64,000 nucleotides of DNA from an uncultured Opitutia bacterium (lineage in GTDB: Bacteria; Verrucomicrobiota; Verrucomicrobiia; Opitutales; Opitutaceae). Location of the stretch: positions 1 through 64,000 of the forward strand of contig CAIRCN010000056.1 of assembly GCA_903877135.1 (NCBI GenBank). Direction: 5' to 3'. Every line of letters begins with the position of its first letter. Position 1 is the stretch's first letter. The position numbers were made by a program, and so were the translations under genes. A model generated the notes under the pieces. That model was not told where the DNA came from. It saw only the letters and a list, made by a program, of their open reading frames with translations, and ran no database searches. Below are positions 34,221-42,624 of this stretch, piece by piece.

Positions 34221-35165
34221 TTACTGCAATTGCGCCCCGACCACCAACGCCGATGCGCCCCACGCCTCGCGAATCGCCGCCGTGATCTCCGCCACCGGCG
34301 AATCGGCGTTGAGCAACGCGAAGCACGCACTGCCGCTCCCGCTCATCCGCGCCGTCACACCAAACCGTTCGTGCAATCGCTCGAGCAATGCCGGCAGCGC
34401 GATGAACTTGGCGAAAGCCACCGACTCCATATTGTTAAACAAGAGCTTCTCGGCCACAGCGTCGCCATCGGCGAGCCACGCCACTAACCGTGCTTCGGCT
34501 TCCGGCGCAGGCAGGTAGCTGCCGGGCGCGCTCTCCGCGAGTCGACCGTAGGCCCACGGCGTCGCGACGCCGAAGCTAGGTTTGAAAATCAGCACGCGCC
34601 GCCCGCGCAGCCGTGCCGCGCCCGACTCCGGCAGCGGTTCCACCCGCTCGCCGCGTCCGCGCATCACCACCGGCCCGCTGTGCAGAAAAAGCGCGCAATC
34701 CGAGCCGAGCCGCCCCGCAAGGTCCGCCAGCGCGGCGGGCGCGAGTAGCTCACCGGCGAGCCGGTTGAGCGCACGCAACGCCATCGCGCCGTTGCTGCTC
34801 CCGCCGCCGAGTCCGGCGCCCATCGGGATCCGCTTCGTCAGGACAAAGCGCGCCCCGCGGTCCCAGCCCGTCGCCGCGCGAAACAGCTCCGCCGCCCGCA
34901 GCACGAGGTTCGTGCCGTCGCGCGGCACCGCCGGATCGTCGCACTCCAGCGAAAATTCCTCTCTCGGGCTTCGCCCCTTGCCTCCCACTTCCCGCCTGCC
35001 GGCTCTCGGCCTTCGGTTCTCGACTCTCACCACCACCGTCAGCGTGTCGCCCCACATCACCGGCGCCACGACCGACACCAGCTCGTGAAATCCGTCCGCC
35101 CGCCGTCCTGTGACGGCGAGGAACAGATTAAGTTTCGCAGGGGAGAAAATCTCGAGGGCGCTCAC
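34221..35165 (-). CDS. ispE: 4-diphosphocytidyl-2-C-methyl-D-erythritol kinase
   Basis: A 314-residue GHMP kinase that phosphorylates CDP-ME in the MEP isoprenoid pathway. PAKLNLFLAVTGRRADGFHEL opens it, the GHMP ATP loop is PMGAGLGGGSSN, and MSGSGSACFAL is the C-terminal motif. Residues 47-70 form an Arg/Gly-rich insertion not found in E. coli IspE, encoded by a low-complexity stretch at 34956-35027. It is divergent from pyrF-ispD-ispF with 96 bp between. Confidence 0.94.
   Translation of the reverse strand: MSALEIFSPAKLNLFLAVTGRRADGFHELVSVVAPVMWGDTLTVVVRVENRRPRAGRREVGGKGRSPREEFSLECDDPAVPRDGTNLVLRAAELFRAATGWDRGARFVLTKRIPMGAGLGGGSSNGAMALRALNRLAGELLAPAALADLAGRLGSDCALFLHSGPVVMRGRGERVEPLPESGAARLRGRRVLIFKPSFGVATPWAYGRLAESAPGSYLPAPEAEARLVAWLADGDAVAEKLLFNNMESVAFAKFIALPALLERLHERFGVTARMSGSGSACFALLNADSPVAEITAAIREAWGASALVVGAQLQ
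34956..35027. repeat. Possible in-frame repeat insertion in ispE
   Basis: The segment coding for IspE residues 47-70 carries near-duplicated 13-mers, CTCTCGGGCTTCG (34961-34973) and CTCTCGGCCTTCG (35003-35015), and has a composition unlike its surroundings. Its length is a multiple of three. It looks like a small mobile or dispersed repeat inserted without breaking the gene. Confidence 0.4.
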
Positions 35166-35261
35166 GGCAGTAGCCCCACGAATGAACGCCCCTTAACCCG
35201 GATGCGAGCGGGTTTTGGCTTTGCTGATTTCGGCCCTTCGTGTCCATTGGTGGTGCTCACC

Positions 35262-35960
35262 ATGGCTTGCGACCTCATTCTCGCCCTCGACGTGCCCACC
35301 CGCGAAGACGCCGCGCCGCTTCTCCGCCAGCTCCGCGGTTCGCTCCGCTGGGTTAAAATTGGACTGCAAATGTTCACCGCCTACGGCCCCGACTACGTGC
35401 GCGCCGTCGCCGACGAGGGCTTCAACATCTTCCTCGACCTGAAACTCCACGACATCCCCAACACCGTCGCCAAAGCCGTCGAGTCGCTCGCGCCGCTCCC
35501 CATCGGTATGCTCACGCTCCACGCCGCCGGCGGACGCGAAATGATGGTCGCCGCCCGCGCCGCGCAGCAACAGACCAAGCCCGGCCTCCTCCTCCTCGGC
35601 GTCACCGTCCTCACCTCGATGGACGGCCCCGGCCTCGTCGAAATCGGCGTCGCCGCCACGCCTGACGCCCAGGTTTCCATCCTAGGCCGGCTCGCCGCCA
35701 CCGCCGGCCTCCGCGGCCTCGTCTGCTCTCCCCTCGAAGTTTCTCTCCTCCGAAACCAGCTCCCTGCCGACATTCAACTCGTCACCCCCGGCATCCGCCC
35801 CGCCGGCGAATCAGGTGGCGACGACCAAAAACGCATCATGACTCCCGCCCAGGCCGCCCGCGCCGGCGCCAGCTACATCGTCGTCGGCCGCCCCATTCTT
35901 AAAGCCCCGGACCCCGCCGCCGCCGCCCGCTCCATTCTCGCCGAGCTTTCGACGGCTTGA
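35262..35960 (+). CDS. pyrF: Orotidine 5'-phosphate decarboxylase
   Basis: A 232-residue enzyme that decarboxylates OMP to UMP, the last step of pyrimidine synthesis. The N-terminal Asp (LALDVPTRED), the catalytic FLDLKLHDIPNTV and the phosphate-binding IVVGRPI are present. The ATG at 35262 is chosen because MACDLILALDV starts the barrel. A longer open frame from 35085 would overlap ispE's start and is not conserved. It heads pyrF-ispD-ispF. Confidence 0.96.
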   Translation: MACDLILALDVPTREDAAPLLRQLRGSLRWVKIGLQMFTAYGPDYVRAVADEGFNIFLDLKLHDIPNTVAKAVESLAPLPIGMLTLHAAGGREMMVAARAAQQQTKPGLLLLGVTVLTSMDGPGLVEIGVAATPDAQVSILGRLAATAGLRGLVCSPLEVSLLRNQLPADIQLVTPGIRPAGESGGDDQKRIMTPAQAARAGASYIVVGRPILKAPDPAAAARSILAELSTA

Positions 35961-35995
35961 ATTTCACCCTTTTATTTTCACTCTTCTCACCTCAC

Positions 35996-36670
35996 ATGTC
36001 CCGCACCGCCGCCATCCTCCTCGCCGCCGGTAGCGGCACCCGCATGGCCGGCGCCGTCACCGACAAGGTGCTCGCACCGCTCGCCGGCCGACCCGTTTTC
36101 GCGCACACCGTGGCGGCGTTCATGGCCAGCGCCATTGCCGATTACTATGTCGTTCTCTACCGCGACCAACGCCAGATGACCGAGCTCGCCGCCTACGCCC
36201 CCACCCCGTCCGCGCTCGTGCACGGCGGTCGCGAGCGCCAGGACTCCGTGATGAACGCCCTCGCGGCGCTCCCGGGCGACATCGCCTACGTGTTTATCCA
36301 CGACTGCGCCCGGCCCCTCGTGCGGCCCGAGCAGTTGGTCGCGCTGCACAAAATCGTCCGCCGCGAAAACGCCGTCGTCCTCGCCCACCGCGTGACCGAC
36401 ACCATCAAGGAGCACCGTGACGACGCCCGCCTGCGCACGCTCGATCGCTCGCGCCTCTGGGCGATGGAGACGCCCCAGGTCTTCGCCCGCGACCTCATCG
36501 TCCGCGCCTACGCCCGCGTCGCCGCACGCGGCCTCAGCATCACCGACGACGCCGCGGCCGTCGAGTTGCTCGGCCACCCCATCGCGCTGCTCGAAAATCC
36601 GCACCCAAACCCGAAACTCACGACGCCCGACGATCTCTCCTACCTCGAGTTCCTGCTCTCGCGCCCATGA
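35996..36670 (+). CDS. ispD: 2-C-methyl-D-erythritol 4-phosphate cytidylyltransferase
   Basis: A 224-residue nucleotidyltransferase that makes CDP-ME from MEP and CTP. LAAGSGTRM is the CTP loop, HDCARPLV holds the metal-binding Asp and LWAMETPQVF contains the T/Q pattern. A start at 35996 follows 35 bp after pyrF. Its stop overlaps ispF's start by 4 bp. Confidence 0.95.
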   Translation: MSRTAAILLAAGSGTRMAGAVTDKVLAPLAGRPVFAHTVAAFMASAIADYYVVLYRDQRQMTELAAYAPTPSALVHGGRERQDSVMNALAALPGDIAYVFIHDCARPLVRPEQLVALHKIVRRENAVVLAHRVTDTIKEHRDDARLRTLDRSRLWAMETPQVFARDLIVRAYARVAARGLSITDDAAAVELLGHPIALLENPHPNPKLTTPDDLSYLEFLLSRP

Positions 36671-37146
36671 AATACCGCATCGGCCACGGCTACGACATTC
36701 ACCGCCTGGTCCCTGGCCGGCCCCTCGTCCTCGGCGGCGTGAAATTCGACACCGCCTACGGTCTCGATGGGCATTCCGACGCCGACTGCCTCACGCACGC
36801 CATCTGTGACGCCATTCTCGGTGCGGCTGGCCTGCCCGACATCGGCCATTTTTTCCCGAACACCGATCTCGCCTACCGCGACATCAACTCACAGCTCCTT
36901 CTCCAACGAGTGTGCTCCGAGGTCATCAAGCTCGGCTTCAACCTCGCCAACCTCGACGCCACCGTCATCGCCGAGAAGCCGCAAATTTACCCGCGCCTCG
37001 CCGAGATAAAGCTCACGCTCGCCCGCTCCGCCGGCCTCCTGCCCGACGAAATCGGGCTCAAGGCCACGACCAACGAGGGCGTTGGCGACCTCGGCCGCGG
37101 CCTTGCGATCGCCGCCCACGCTGTCGCCCTACTCAGCCGGTCCTGA
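36667..37146 (+). CDS. ispF: 2-C-methyl-D-erythritol 2,4-cyclodiphosphate synthase
   Basis: A 159-residue trimeric metal enzyme, third of the pathway's middle steps after IspD and IspE. GHGYDIHRL and HSDADCLTHAICDA provide Zn ligands, with DIGHFFPNTD and ATTNEGVGDLGRG later. ATG overlaps ispD's TGA. With ispE 1.5 kb away it gives a near-complete mid-pathway cluster. Confidence 0.96.
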   Translation: MKYRIGHGYDIHRLVPGRPLVLGGVKFDTAYGLDGHSDADCLTHAICDAILGAAGLPDIGHFFPNTDLAYRDINSQLLLQRVCSEVIKLGFNLANLDATVIAEKPQIYPRLAEIKLTLARSAGLLPDEIGLKATTNEGVGDLGRGLAIAAHAVALLSRS

Positions 37147-37174
37147 CACCTCTTTCCCGCCGGTTTAGCATAGC

Positions 37175-38791
37175 ATGTTTCTTCGCGGCCCCCGCCTCCT
37201 TTTTTTCCTCGTCGCTACCGCGCTCTCCCTTTCGTCGTGCGCCAAGCGCGTCTCACGCGTCGATGAAGCCACCCGCGCCGGCATTCTCCATATCGGCGTC
37301 GGCTCCGAGCCCTCCGACCTCGACCCCCACCTAGCCACCAGCCTGAGCGAAGCCCGGATCATCCCAGCGTTGTTCGATTCGCTGGTCAGCTTCGACCCCA
37401 GCACCCTCGCGCCCATCCCGGCGCTCGCCGAACGCTGGACCGTTTCCCCCGACGGCCTCACCTACACGTTTTACCTGCGCGCCACAGCCCGCTGGTCAAA
37501 TGGCGACCCGCTCACCGCGCAAGACTGCATCGACTCCTGGCATCGCATCCTCACACCCACGCTCGCCGCGGACTACGCCTATTTTTTCTACCTCATTCGC
37601 GGAGCCGAGGCATTTCACAAGGGCCGCACCACCGACTTTTCCACCGTCGGCCTCGCCGCGCCGGATGCCCGCACCCTCGTCGTCCAATCCACCCATCCCA
37701 CCCCCTACTTCCTTCAAATTCTTCTCAACTCCCCCTGGCGCCCCGTCCACGTCCGCAGCATCGCCGCCGTCGGCGATGCGTATCGCCGCGGCACACCGTG
37801 GACCCGGCCCGGCCACATGGTCACCAGCGGCCCGTTCGTTCTGAAAGCCTGGTCGGTCAACCAGCACGTCATCGTCGAAAAATCCCCCACCTACTGGGAC
37901 CGCGCCCATGTGCGCCTCAACGCCATCCACTTTTACCCGATCGACAGCGTCGACACCGAGGAGCGCGCCTTTCGCGCCGGCCAGCTCCACCTCACCTACA
38001 ACCTCTCACTCTCGAAGGTGACCGCCTATCGCCGCGATCCGTCCGGCGCGCTGCGCATCGATCCCTACGTCAACACCTTCTTTTTCCGTTTCAACACCCG
38101 ACGCGCCCCGCTCGATGACGCGCGTCTCCGCCGCGCCCTCTCCCTCGCGATCGACCGCGAGAGCATCGTGCAGCGCATCCTCCTCGGCGGTCAGCAGGCC
38201 GCCACAAGTTTCGTGCCGCCCAACATCCCCGGCTACACTCCGCCCGCCCAGCCCGCGCGCGACCTCGCCACCGCCCGCCGCCTGCTCGCCGAGTCCGGCC
38301 ACGCCGAGGGCCGCGGGCTGCCGCCCATTGAAATTCTCTACAACAATTCCGACATCAACCGCCAGGTCACCGAGTCCATTCAGGAAATGTGGCGCCGCGA
38401 CCTCGGCGTGAACGTCACCCTCCAGAATCAGGAATACAAGGTCGTCTTCGCCAACCGCCGCTCCGGCCAATATCAGATTCTCCTCTCCGACTGGGTCGCC
38501 GACTACCTCGATCCCACCACCTTCCTCGACCTGTGGCGCAGCGACTCCGGCAACAACCACACCGGCTGGACCTCGCCCGCTTACGACGCCCTCATGCGCC
38601 GCGCCGACGCCACCGCCGATCCCGCCGCCCGCTCCACGATTCTCGCCCAAGCCGAGGCGCTCATGCTCACCGCCGCGCCCATCGCCCCGATCTATTTCAA
38701 CACTCACATTTATCTCATACGTCCCGAGGTCAGAGGCTGGCATCCGAGCCCGATGGACCACATCGACTACCGCCAGCCCTGGCTCGAATAA
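37175..38791 (+). CDS. OppA-like peptide ABC transporter substrate-binding lipoprotein
   Basis: A 538-residue exported protein. A signal peptide with a lipobox (LSLSSC) gives a lipid-anchored binding protein. The body is family 5 (SBP_bac_5): GVGSEPSDLDPHLA at the N-terminus, LAERWTVSPDGLTYTFYLR, and ISYNN-like ILYNNSDINRQVTESIQEMW later. It should bind oligopeptides for an ABC importer. No permease or ATPase genes follow. A broken oppB-like remnant lies 12 kb away at 50226, so the partners are elsewhere or lost. Confidence 0.92.
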   Translation: MFLRGPRLLFFLVATALSLSSCAKRVSRVDEATRAGILHIGVGSEPSDLDPHLATSLSEARIIPALFDSLVSFDPSTLAPIPALAERWTVSPDGLTYTFYLRATARWSNGDPLTAQDCIDSWHRILTPTLAADYAYFFYLIRGAEAFHKGRTTDFSTVGLAAPDARTLVVQSTHPTPYFLQILLNSPWRPVHVRSIAAVGDAYRRGTPWTRPGHMVTSGPFVLKAWSVNQHVIVEKSPTYWDRAHVRLNAIHFYPIDSVDTEERAFRAGQLHLTYNLSLSKVTAYRRDPSGALRIDPYVNTFFFRFNTRRAPLDDARLRRALSLAIDRESIVQRILLGGQQAATSFVPPNIPGYTPPAQPARDLATARRLLAESGHAEGRGLPPIEILYNNSDINRQVTESIQEMWRRDLGVNVTLQNQEYKVVFANRRSGQYQILLSDWVADYLDPTTFLDLWRSDSGNNHTGWTSPAYDALMRRADATADPAARSTILAQAEALMLTAAPIAPIYFNTHIYLIRPEVRGWHPSPMDHIDYRQPWLE

Positions 38792-38805
38792 ACACCGGCT
38801 CGTTC

Positions 38806-39948
38806 ATGCCGCACCTATCACGATTCCTCCTGCTCGCTGCCGCCCTTCTCCCCGCGCTTCACGCCACTGCGCCAGCCGCCGCCACCGCGGAGGCCGCCCG
38901 GATCGCGCGCGTCGAAAACGGCCTGCTCCCTCCCGCGCGCATCGCCGGCACCCCGCCAGAAACGTGGACCATTCCGGCGCGCATGGCATTTTACCAAGTG
39001 CCCGGCGTGAGCATCGCCCTCATCAATCACGGCGCCATCGAATGGGCCCGCGGCTACGGCATGACTAACTCCAAAGCTCCCTCACCCGTCACGCCCGACA
39101 CCCCGTTTCATGCCGGTGTGCTCCGCGAGCCAGTGCTCGACATCGCCATCCTCACTCTGGCCGAGGCTGGCCAACTCACAGTCCACAGCTACATCGGCGA
39201 TCTGATCAAATCACCCAAATTCTACGCTAACATGGTCGGCAGCGCCAAGTTTTCCGCACTTCTTCTCAACCGCGTCCTGCACCCGCTCGAGATGCGCGCC
39301 ACCGCTTTCGATCCAAATCCCAGCATCGGCCTTCAGACCACGCCCAGCGATCTCGCACGCTTCGCCCTCGCCTTGCAGCAAGCCTACACCGGCCACCCCG
39401 GCCCGTTGTCACGCGCCTCGGCCGAAGCCATGCTCACTCGGCGGGATTCCCCCGGCGACCTCGGCCTCGAACTAAAGGGCGCGGGCGCGGATTTTTCCTT
39501 CCGGCGTGGCGATCACAGCGAAAACGCCTGCTCGTTCCTCGTCGCTTTTCCACGCACCGGCCAGGGCGCCGTCGTGATGATCAACTCCGGCGCAGGCGTC
39601 ATGCTCGCCGGCGAAATCCTCCGCGCCATCGCCTGTGAATACGCCTGGCCGGACTATCAGGTCGTCGAGAAAGCCACCGTCGCCCTCGCACCCGCGGCGT
39701 TCGACAACTTCGCCGGCATTTACGAACGCGACGACACCGTGCTGCGTATTTTCCGCGAAGGCGGTCGCTTCTACCTCAAACCGCGCAGCCAGCCGCGTCT
39801 GGAAATTTTCCCGCGCTCGGACCACGAGTTTTTCCTCCTCGACGAGGCCGACACCTTTTCCTTCGAGCGCAATGCAGAGGGCATCGTGACCCACTTCATC
39901 CGCCGCCACCCCGGCGGCGGCCCGCAGGTCTTTCGCCGCGCCGATTAG
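38806..39948 (+). CDS. Degenerate beta-lactamase-like protein with DUF3471-type domain
   Basis: A 380-residue secreted protein related to class C beta-lactamase/serine hydrolases. The N-terminal fold is recognisable (PGVSIALINHGAIEWARGYG, PVTPDTPFHAG). The catalytic SxxK is VLRE (Val105 to Glu108), the YxN loop and about 100 residues around it are absent, and HxG is RRGDHSENA. All three motifs are therefore lost. A terminal beta domain (about 295-375, FAGIYERDDTVLRIF...) is DUF3471-like. I infer a binding or scaffold role, or a decaying gene kept open. It sits 14 bp after oppA. Confidence 0.8.
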   Translation: MPHLSRFLLLAAALLPALHATAPAAATAEAARIARVENGLLPPARIAGTPPETWTIPARMAFYQVPGVSIALINHGAIEWARGYGMTNSKAPSPVTPDTPFHAGVLREPVLDIAILTLAEAGQLTVHSYIGDLIKSPKFYANMVGSAKFSALLLNRVLHPLEMRATAFDPNPSIGLQTTPSDLARFALALQQAYTGHPGPLSRASAEAMLTRRDSPGDLGLELKGAGADFSFRRGDHSENACSFLVAFPRTGQGAVVMINSGAGVMLAGEILRAIACEYAWPDYQVVEKATVALAPAAFDNFAGIYERDDTVLRIFREGGRFYLKPRSQPRLEIFPRSDHEFFLLDEADTFSFERNAEGIVTHFIRRHPGGGPQVFRRAD

Positions 39949-40012
39949 CGCGTCGGTCGCGGCCGTTCCGCGGCGGTGTTGCCAAGCCGCCCCGCGCGCC
40001 CATGCTGCTGCA

Positions 40013-41668
40013 ATGCGTTTTCCCCTGTTGGCCTGCTCATGGTTTGCCTGCACCGCCGCACTCGTCGCCGCACCCTCCCCCGCCATTTCCGCCGCGAGCA
40101 TCCTCGCGCGGATGAAAGTGCTCGCTTCGGACGAGTTCGAAGGCCGCGCGCCCGGCTCGGCGGGTGAGGACAAGACCATAGCGTTCCTTACCGCCGAGTT
40201 CAGAAAACTCGGCCTTCAGCCCGGCGCCCCCGGCGGGTCTTTCCTCCAAAATGTGCCCATGGTCGGCATCACGACAATGATGCGGCCCACCTTCGCCTCC
40301 GGTGGCCTCATGCTCGAGCCCCAGCCTATCACAGAATTCGTCGCGCGCTCACGCCGCACGGTCCCGCACCTCGTCGTGCAGGATACCGAGGTGATCTTCT
40401 GCGGCTATGGCGTCATCGCGCCGGAATACCAGTGGGACGATTTCAAAGGCGTCGACGTGCGCGGCAAAACCATCGTCGTCCTCATCAACGATCCACCGGT
40501 CGTCGATCCGAAGACTGGCCGGCTCGACCCGAAGGTTTTTGGCGGCAAAGCGATGACTTACTACGGCCGCTGGGATTACAAATACGAGCAGGCCTCCGCC
40601 CTTGGCGCCGCCGCCTGCATCATCGTGCATGAAACCGGGCCCGCCGGCTACCCGTTTGCCATCGTCGGCAGCCGCTCGGGCCAGGAGGAATTCGACCTCG
40701 CCACGCCCGACGGCAACGCCGGCACAACCGCCGCGCAGGGCTGGATTAGCCTCGACTTCGCCCGGAAATTTTTTCGCGCCGCCGGCCAGGACTACGCCGC
40801 GCTGAAAGCCGCCGCCAACAGCCGCGCCTTCCGGCCCGTCCCGCTCGCTGCGCTGGCCAGTTTCGACGTTGCCAACAAAGTCCGCACCATCGTCTCGCAC
40901 AACGTCGTCGCGAAACTCCCTGGCTCCGACACCCGTCTGAAGGACGAATATGTCGTCTACACCGCGCACTGGGATCATCTCGGCCGCGACCCGCGCCTGA
41001 AGGGCGACCAGATTTTCAACGGCGCCTTCGACAACGCCAGCGGCACGTCCACCCTCGTGGAGATTGCGGGCGGCTTCGCCGCGCAGGCGACCCCGCCGAA
41101 GCGCACGATGATTTTCCTTGCCGTCACCGGCGAGGAGCGCGGCCTGCTCGGCGCGAAATACTACGCCGAGCATCCGCTCTATCCGCTCGAACGCACGCTC
41201 GCCGACATCAACATGGACCGCATTCAGGTGTTCGGCCTGTCGCGCGACCTCGAGGTCATCGGCTACGGCAACTCCACTATCGACGACACCGCCGCGGCCA
41301 TCCTCGCCCGCTCACAGCGCGTGCTTGTGCCGGACACGCAGCCCGAGAAAGGTTATTTCTTCCGCAGCGACCATTTCGAGTTCGCAAAAAAGGGCGTGCC
41401 CGCTTTCTACACGAAATTCGGCAAAGACCTGATCGGCCTCCCCGCCGGTTCCGGGGCCAGGCTGGACGAGGATTACACCAACAACGACTACCACCGCGTC
41501 TCCGATGAGGTGAAACCGACGTGGAATCTGGCCGGGGCCGAGGCCGACGCCAATTTTCTCCTCGAACTCGGCGCGACCATCGCCAACGGGGACTCCTGGC
41601 CCGAATGGAAACCTGGCTGCGAGTTCAAGGCCCGCCGTGAAGCGATGCTGCGGGCCGCTCGAAACTGA
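40013..41668 (+). CDS. Secreted M28 family zinc aminopeptidase
   Basis: A 551-residue exported metallopeptidase. A signal peptide (to about 20) is followed by a catalytic domain interrupted by a PA-type insert (about 100-290). Zn ligands lie in YTAHWDHLG, GAFDNASG, VTGEERG (the Glu base), DINMDRI and NDYHRVSD. M28 enzymes release N-terminal residues. With the OppA-like lipoprotein and S9 peptidase it fits peptide feeding. The enzymes are on one strand with the two genes before it. Confidence 0.94.
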   Translation: MRFPLLACSWFACTAALVAAPSPAISAASILARMKVLASDEFEGRAPGSAGEDKTIAFLTAEFRKLGLQPGAPGGSFLQNVPMVGITTMMRPTFASGGLMLEPQPITEFVARSRRTVPHLVVQDTEVIFCGYGVIAPEYQWDDFKGVDVRGKTIVVLINDPPVVDPKTGRLDPKVFGGKAMTYYGRWDYKYEQASALGAAACIIVHETGPAGYPFAIVGSRSGQEEFDLATPDGNAGTTAAQGWISLDFARKFFRAAGQDYAALKAAANSRAFRPVPLAALASFDVANKVRTIVSHNVVAKLPGSDTRLKDEYVVYTAHWDHLGRDPRLKGDQIFNGAFDNASGTSTLVEIAGGFAAQATPPKRTMIFLAVTGEERGLLGAKYYAEHPLYPLERTLADINMDRIQVFGLSRDLEVIGYGNSTIDDTAAAILARSQRVLVPDTQPEKGYFFRSDHFEFAKKGVPAFYTKFGKDLIGLPAGSGARLDEDYTNNDYHRVSDEVKPTWNLAGAEADANFLLELGATIANGDSWPEWKPGCEFKARREAMLRAARN

Positions 41669-41674
41669 GCGGTC

Positions 41675-42490
41675 TCAACCCTGAACCGAGCGGCAACGCT
41701 CCGCCAACAGCTCGATCAATCCCAGGTGCTGTCCGAGCACCCGCGTGAACATCACGTCCGCCATCCCTCCGCGCACCCGCCGGCAGATCTGCTCCACGTC
41801 ACCGTCCGGGCCGGCGTGTCTCCCCGGCGCGATAAACAGACGTGCGACGACCAGCGGACCCGACTGCCACTCCGGTCGAGTTAGCAGCGTCTCCAGCAAT
41901 GGTTCGTTAAAATCAAACTCGGGCCCCGGCCGTCGCTCCATGCTGCACGCCGTGACCTCCGCAACCGAATCGCCGAGCAGCGCCCGCACTTGGGCGGTGA
42001 CTGCGTTCCGCACCTCGCTCACCGCACGCGCCGGGCTGCCGTGGTCCACGACCGCCACACGGGGCCGCACGCCGTCCGCTAGTTTCTCGCGCACTAGTTT
42101 GGTCACGATTTCGCCGATCGCCGCCTCGCCTGGCTCGTGCAACGGTCCGGCGACACTCACTCGAAGTTGCGGAAACGTTCTTTCGCATTCGGCGATCAGC
42201 GCCGGCACCTGTCGCGTCAGGGCGTGCGACGGTCCGACGAAAAGCGGCACCACCATCAACTCAGTCACGCCCTCGCGCCCGCAACGGTCCAGCGCCGCTT
42301 CGAGCAGCTCCGCCGGCCGACCATCGAGCTCAGCGGTCGGAATGCGCGCCGAGTGCGCCAGCGACACCGGCTCGACCCGTTGCCCTATATGCGCCGCCAG
42401 CGCCGTCGCCAACTCGCGCAGTTGGCGCGTGCTCGCTGGCTCAAGTGAACCGTTGTCGAGCAGTAGCACGCGCACGGCCGAAACCCTCAT
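41675..42490 (-). CDS. CbiX/SirB-type sirohydrochlorin chelatase
   Basis: A 271-residue two-domain chelatase expected to insert Fe into sirohydrochlorin. The C-terminal half keeps the metal-ligand pattern (VVDHGSP and SMERR). The N-terminal half has LLLDNGSLEP where GHGS-like loops contain His, so one repeat has lost the ligand. The last gene of cobA-orf45-cbiX, overlapping its predecessor by ATGA. It supplies siroheme for CysI across the divergent promoter. Confidence 0.88.
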   Translation of the reverse strand: MRVSAVRVLLLDNGSLEPASTRQLRELATALAAHIGQRVEPVSLAHSARIPTAELDGRPAELLEAALDRCGREGVTELMVVPLFVGPSHALTRQVPALIAECERTFPQLRVSVAGPLHEPGEAAIGEIVTKLVREKLADGVRPRVAVVDHGSPARAVSEVRNAVTAQVRALLGDSVAEVTACSMERRPGPEFDFNEPLLETLLTRPEWQSGPLVVARLFIAPGRHAGPDGDVEQICRRVRGGMADVMFTRVLGQHLGLIELLAERCRSVQG

Positions 42491-42624
42491 TTTCTGTCTC
42501 GCCTCACAAAAATTTTCGCCGGCAGTTCCGGCTCGATTAACCCCGTCGGTTCTTCCAGCGGCTCAAGCAGCCAGTCCATGAACCGGCGCCACCAGCCGCG
42601 ACGAATATCCTTTTCGGGGTTCAT
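42487..42624 (-). CDS. 45-residue protein of the siroheme operon
   Basis: Between cobA and cbiX, overlapping both by 4 bp (ATGA at each junction), an ORF encodes a basic and Trp-rich N-terminal half (IRRGWWRRFMDWLLEPLE) and an acidic/Pro-rich middle. No domain is recognised. The two exact stop-start overlaps argue for translation. Possible roles include an adapter or a membrane-associated helix; this is inference. It is shorter than most annotation cut-offs. Confidence 0.7.
   Translation of the reverse strand: MNPEKDIRRGWWRRFMDWLLEPLEEPTGLIEPELPAKIFVRRDRK

Noticed and set aside
38389-38805. N-terminal extension of the beta-lactamase-like frame
   Set aside because: The added residues are an out-of-frame reading of oppA; the signal peptide begins at 38806.
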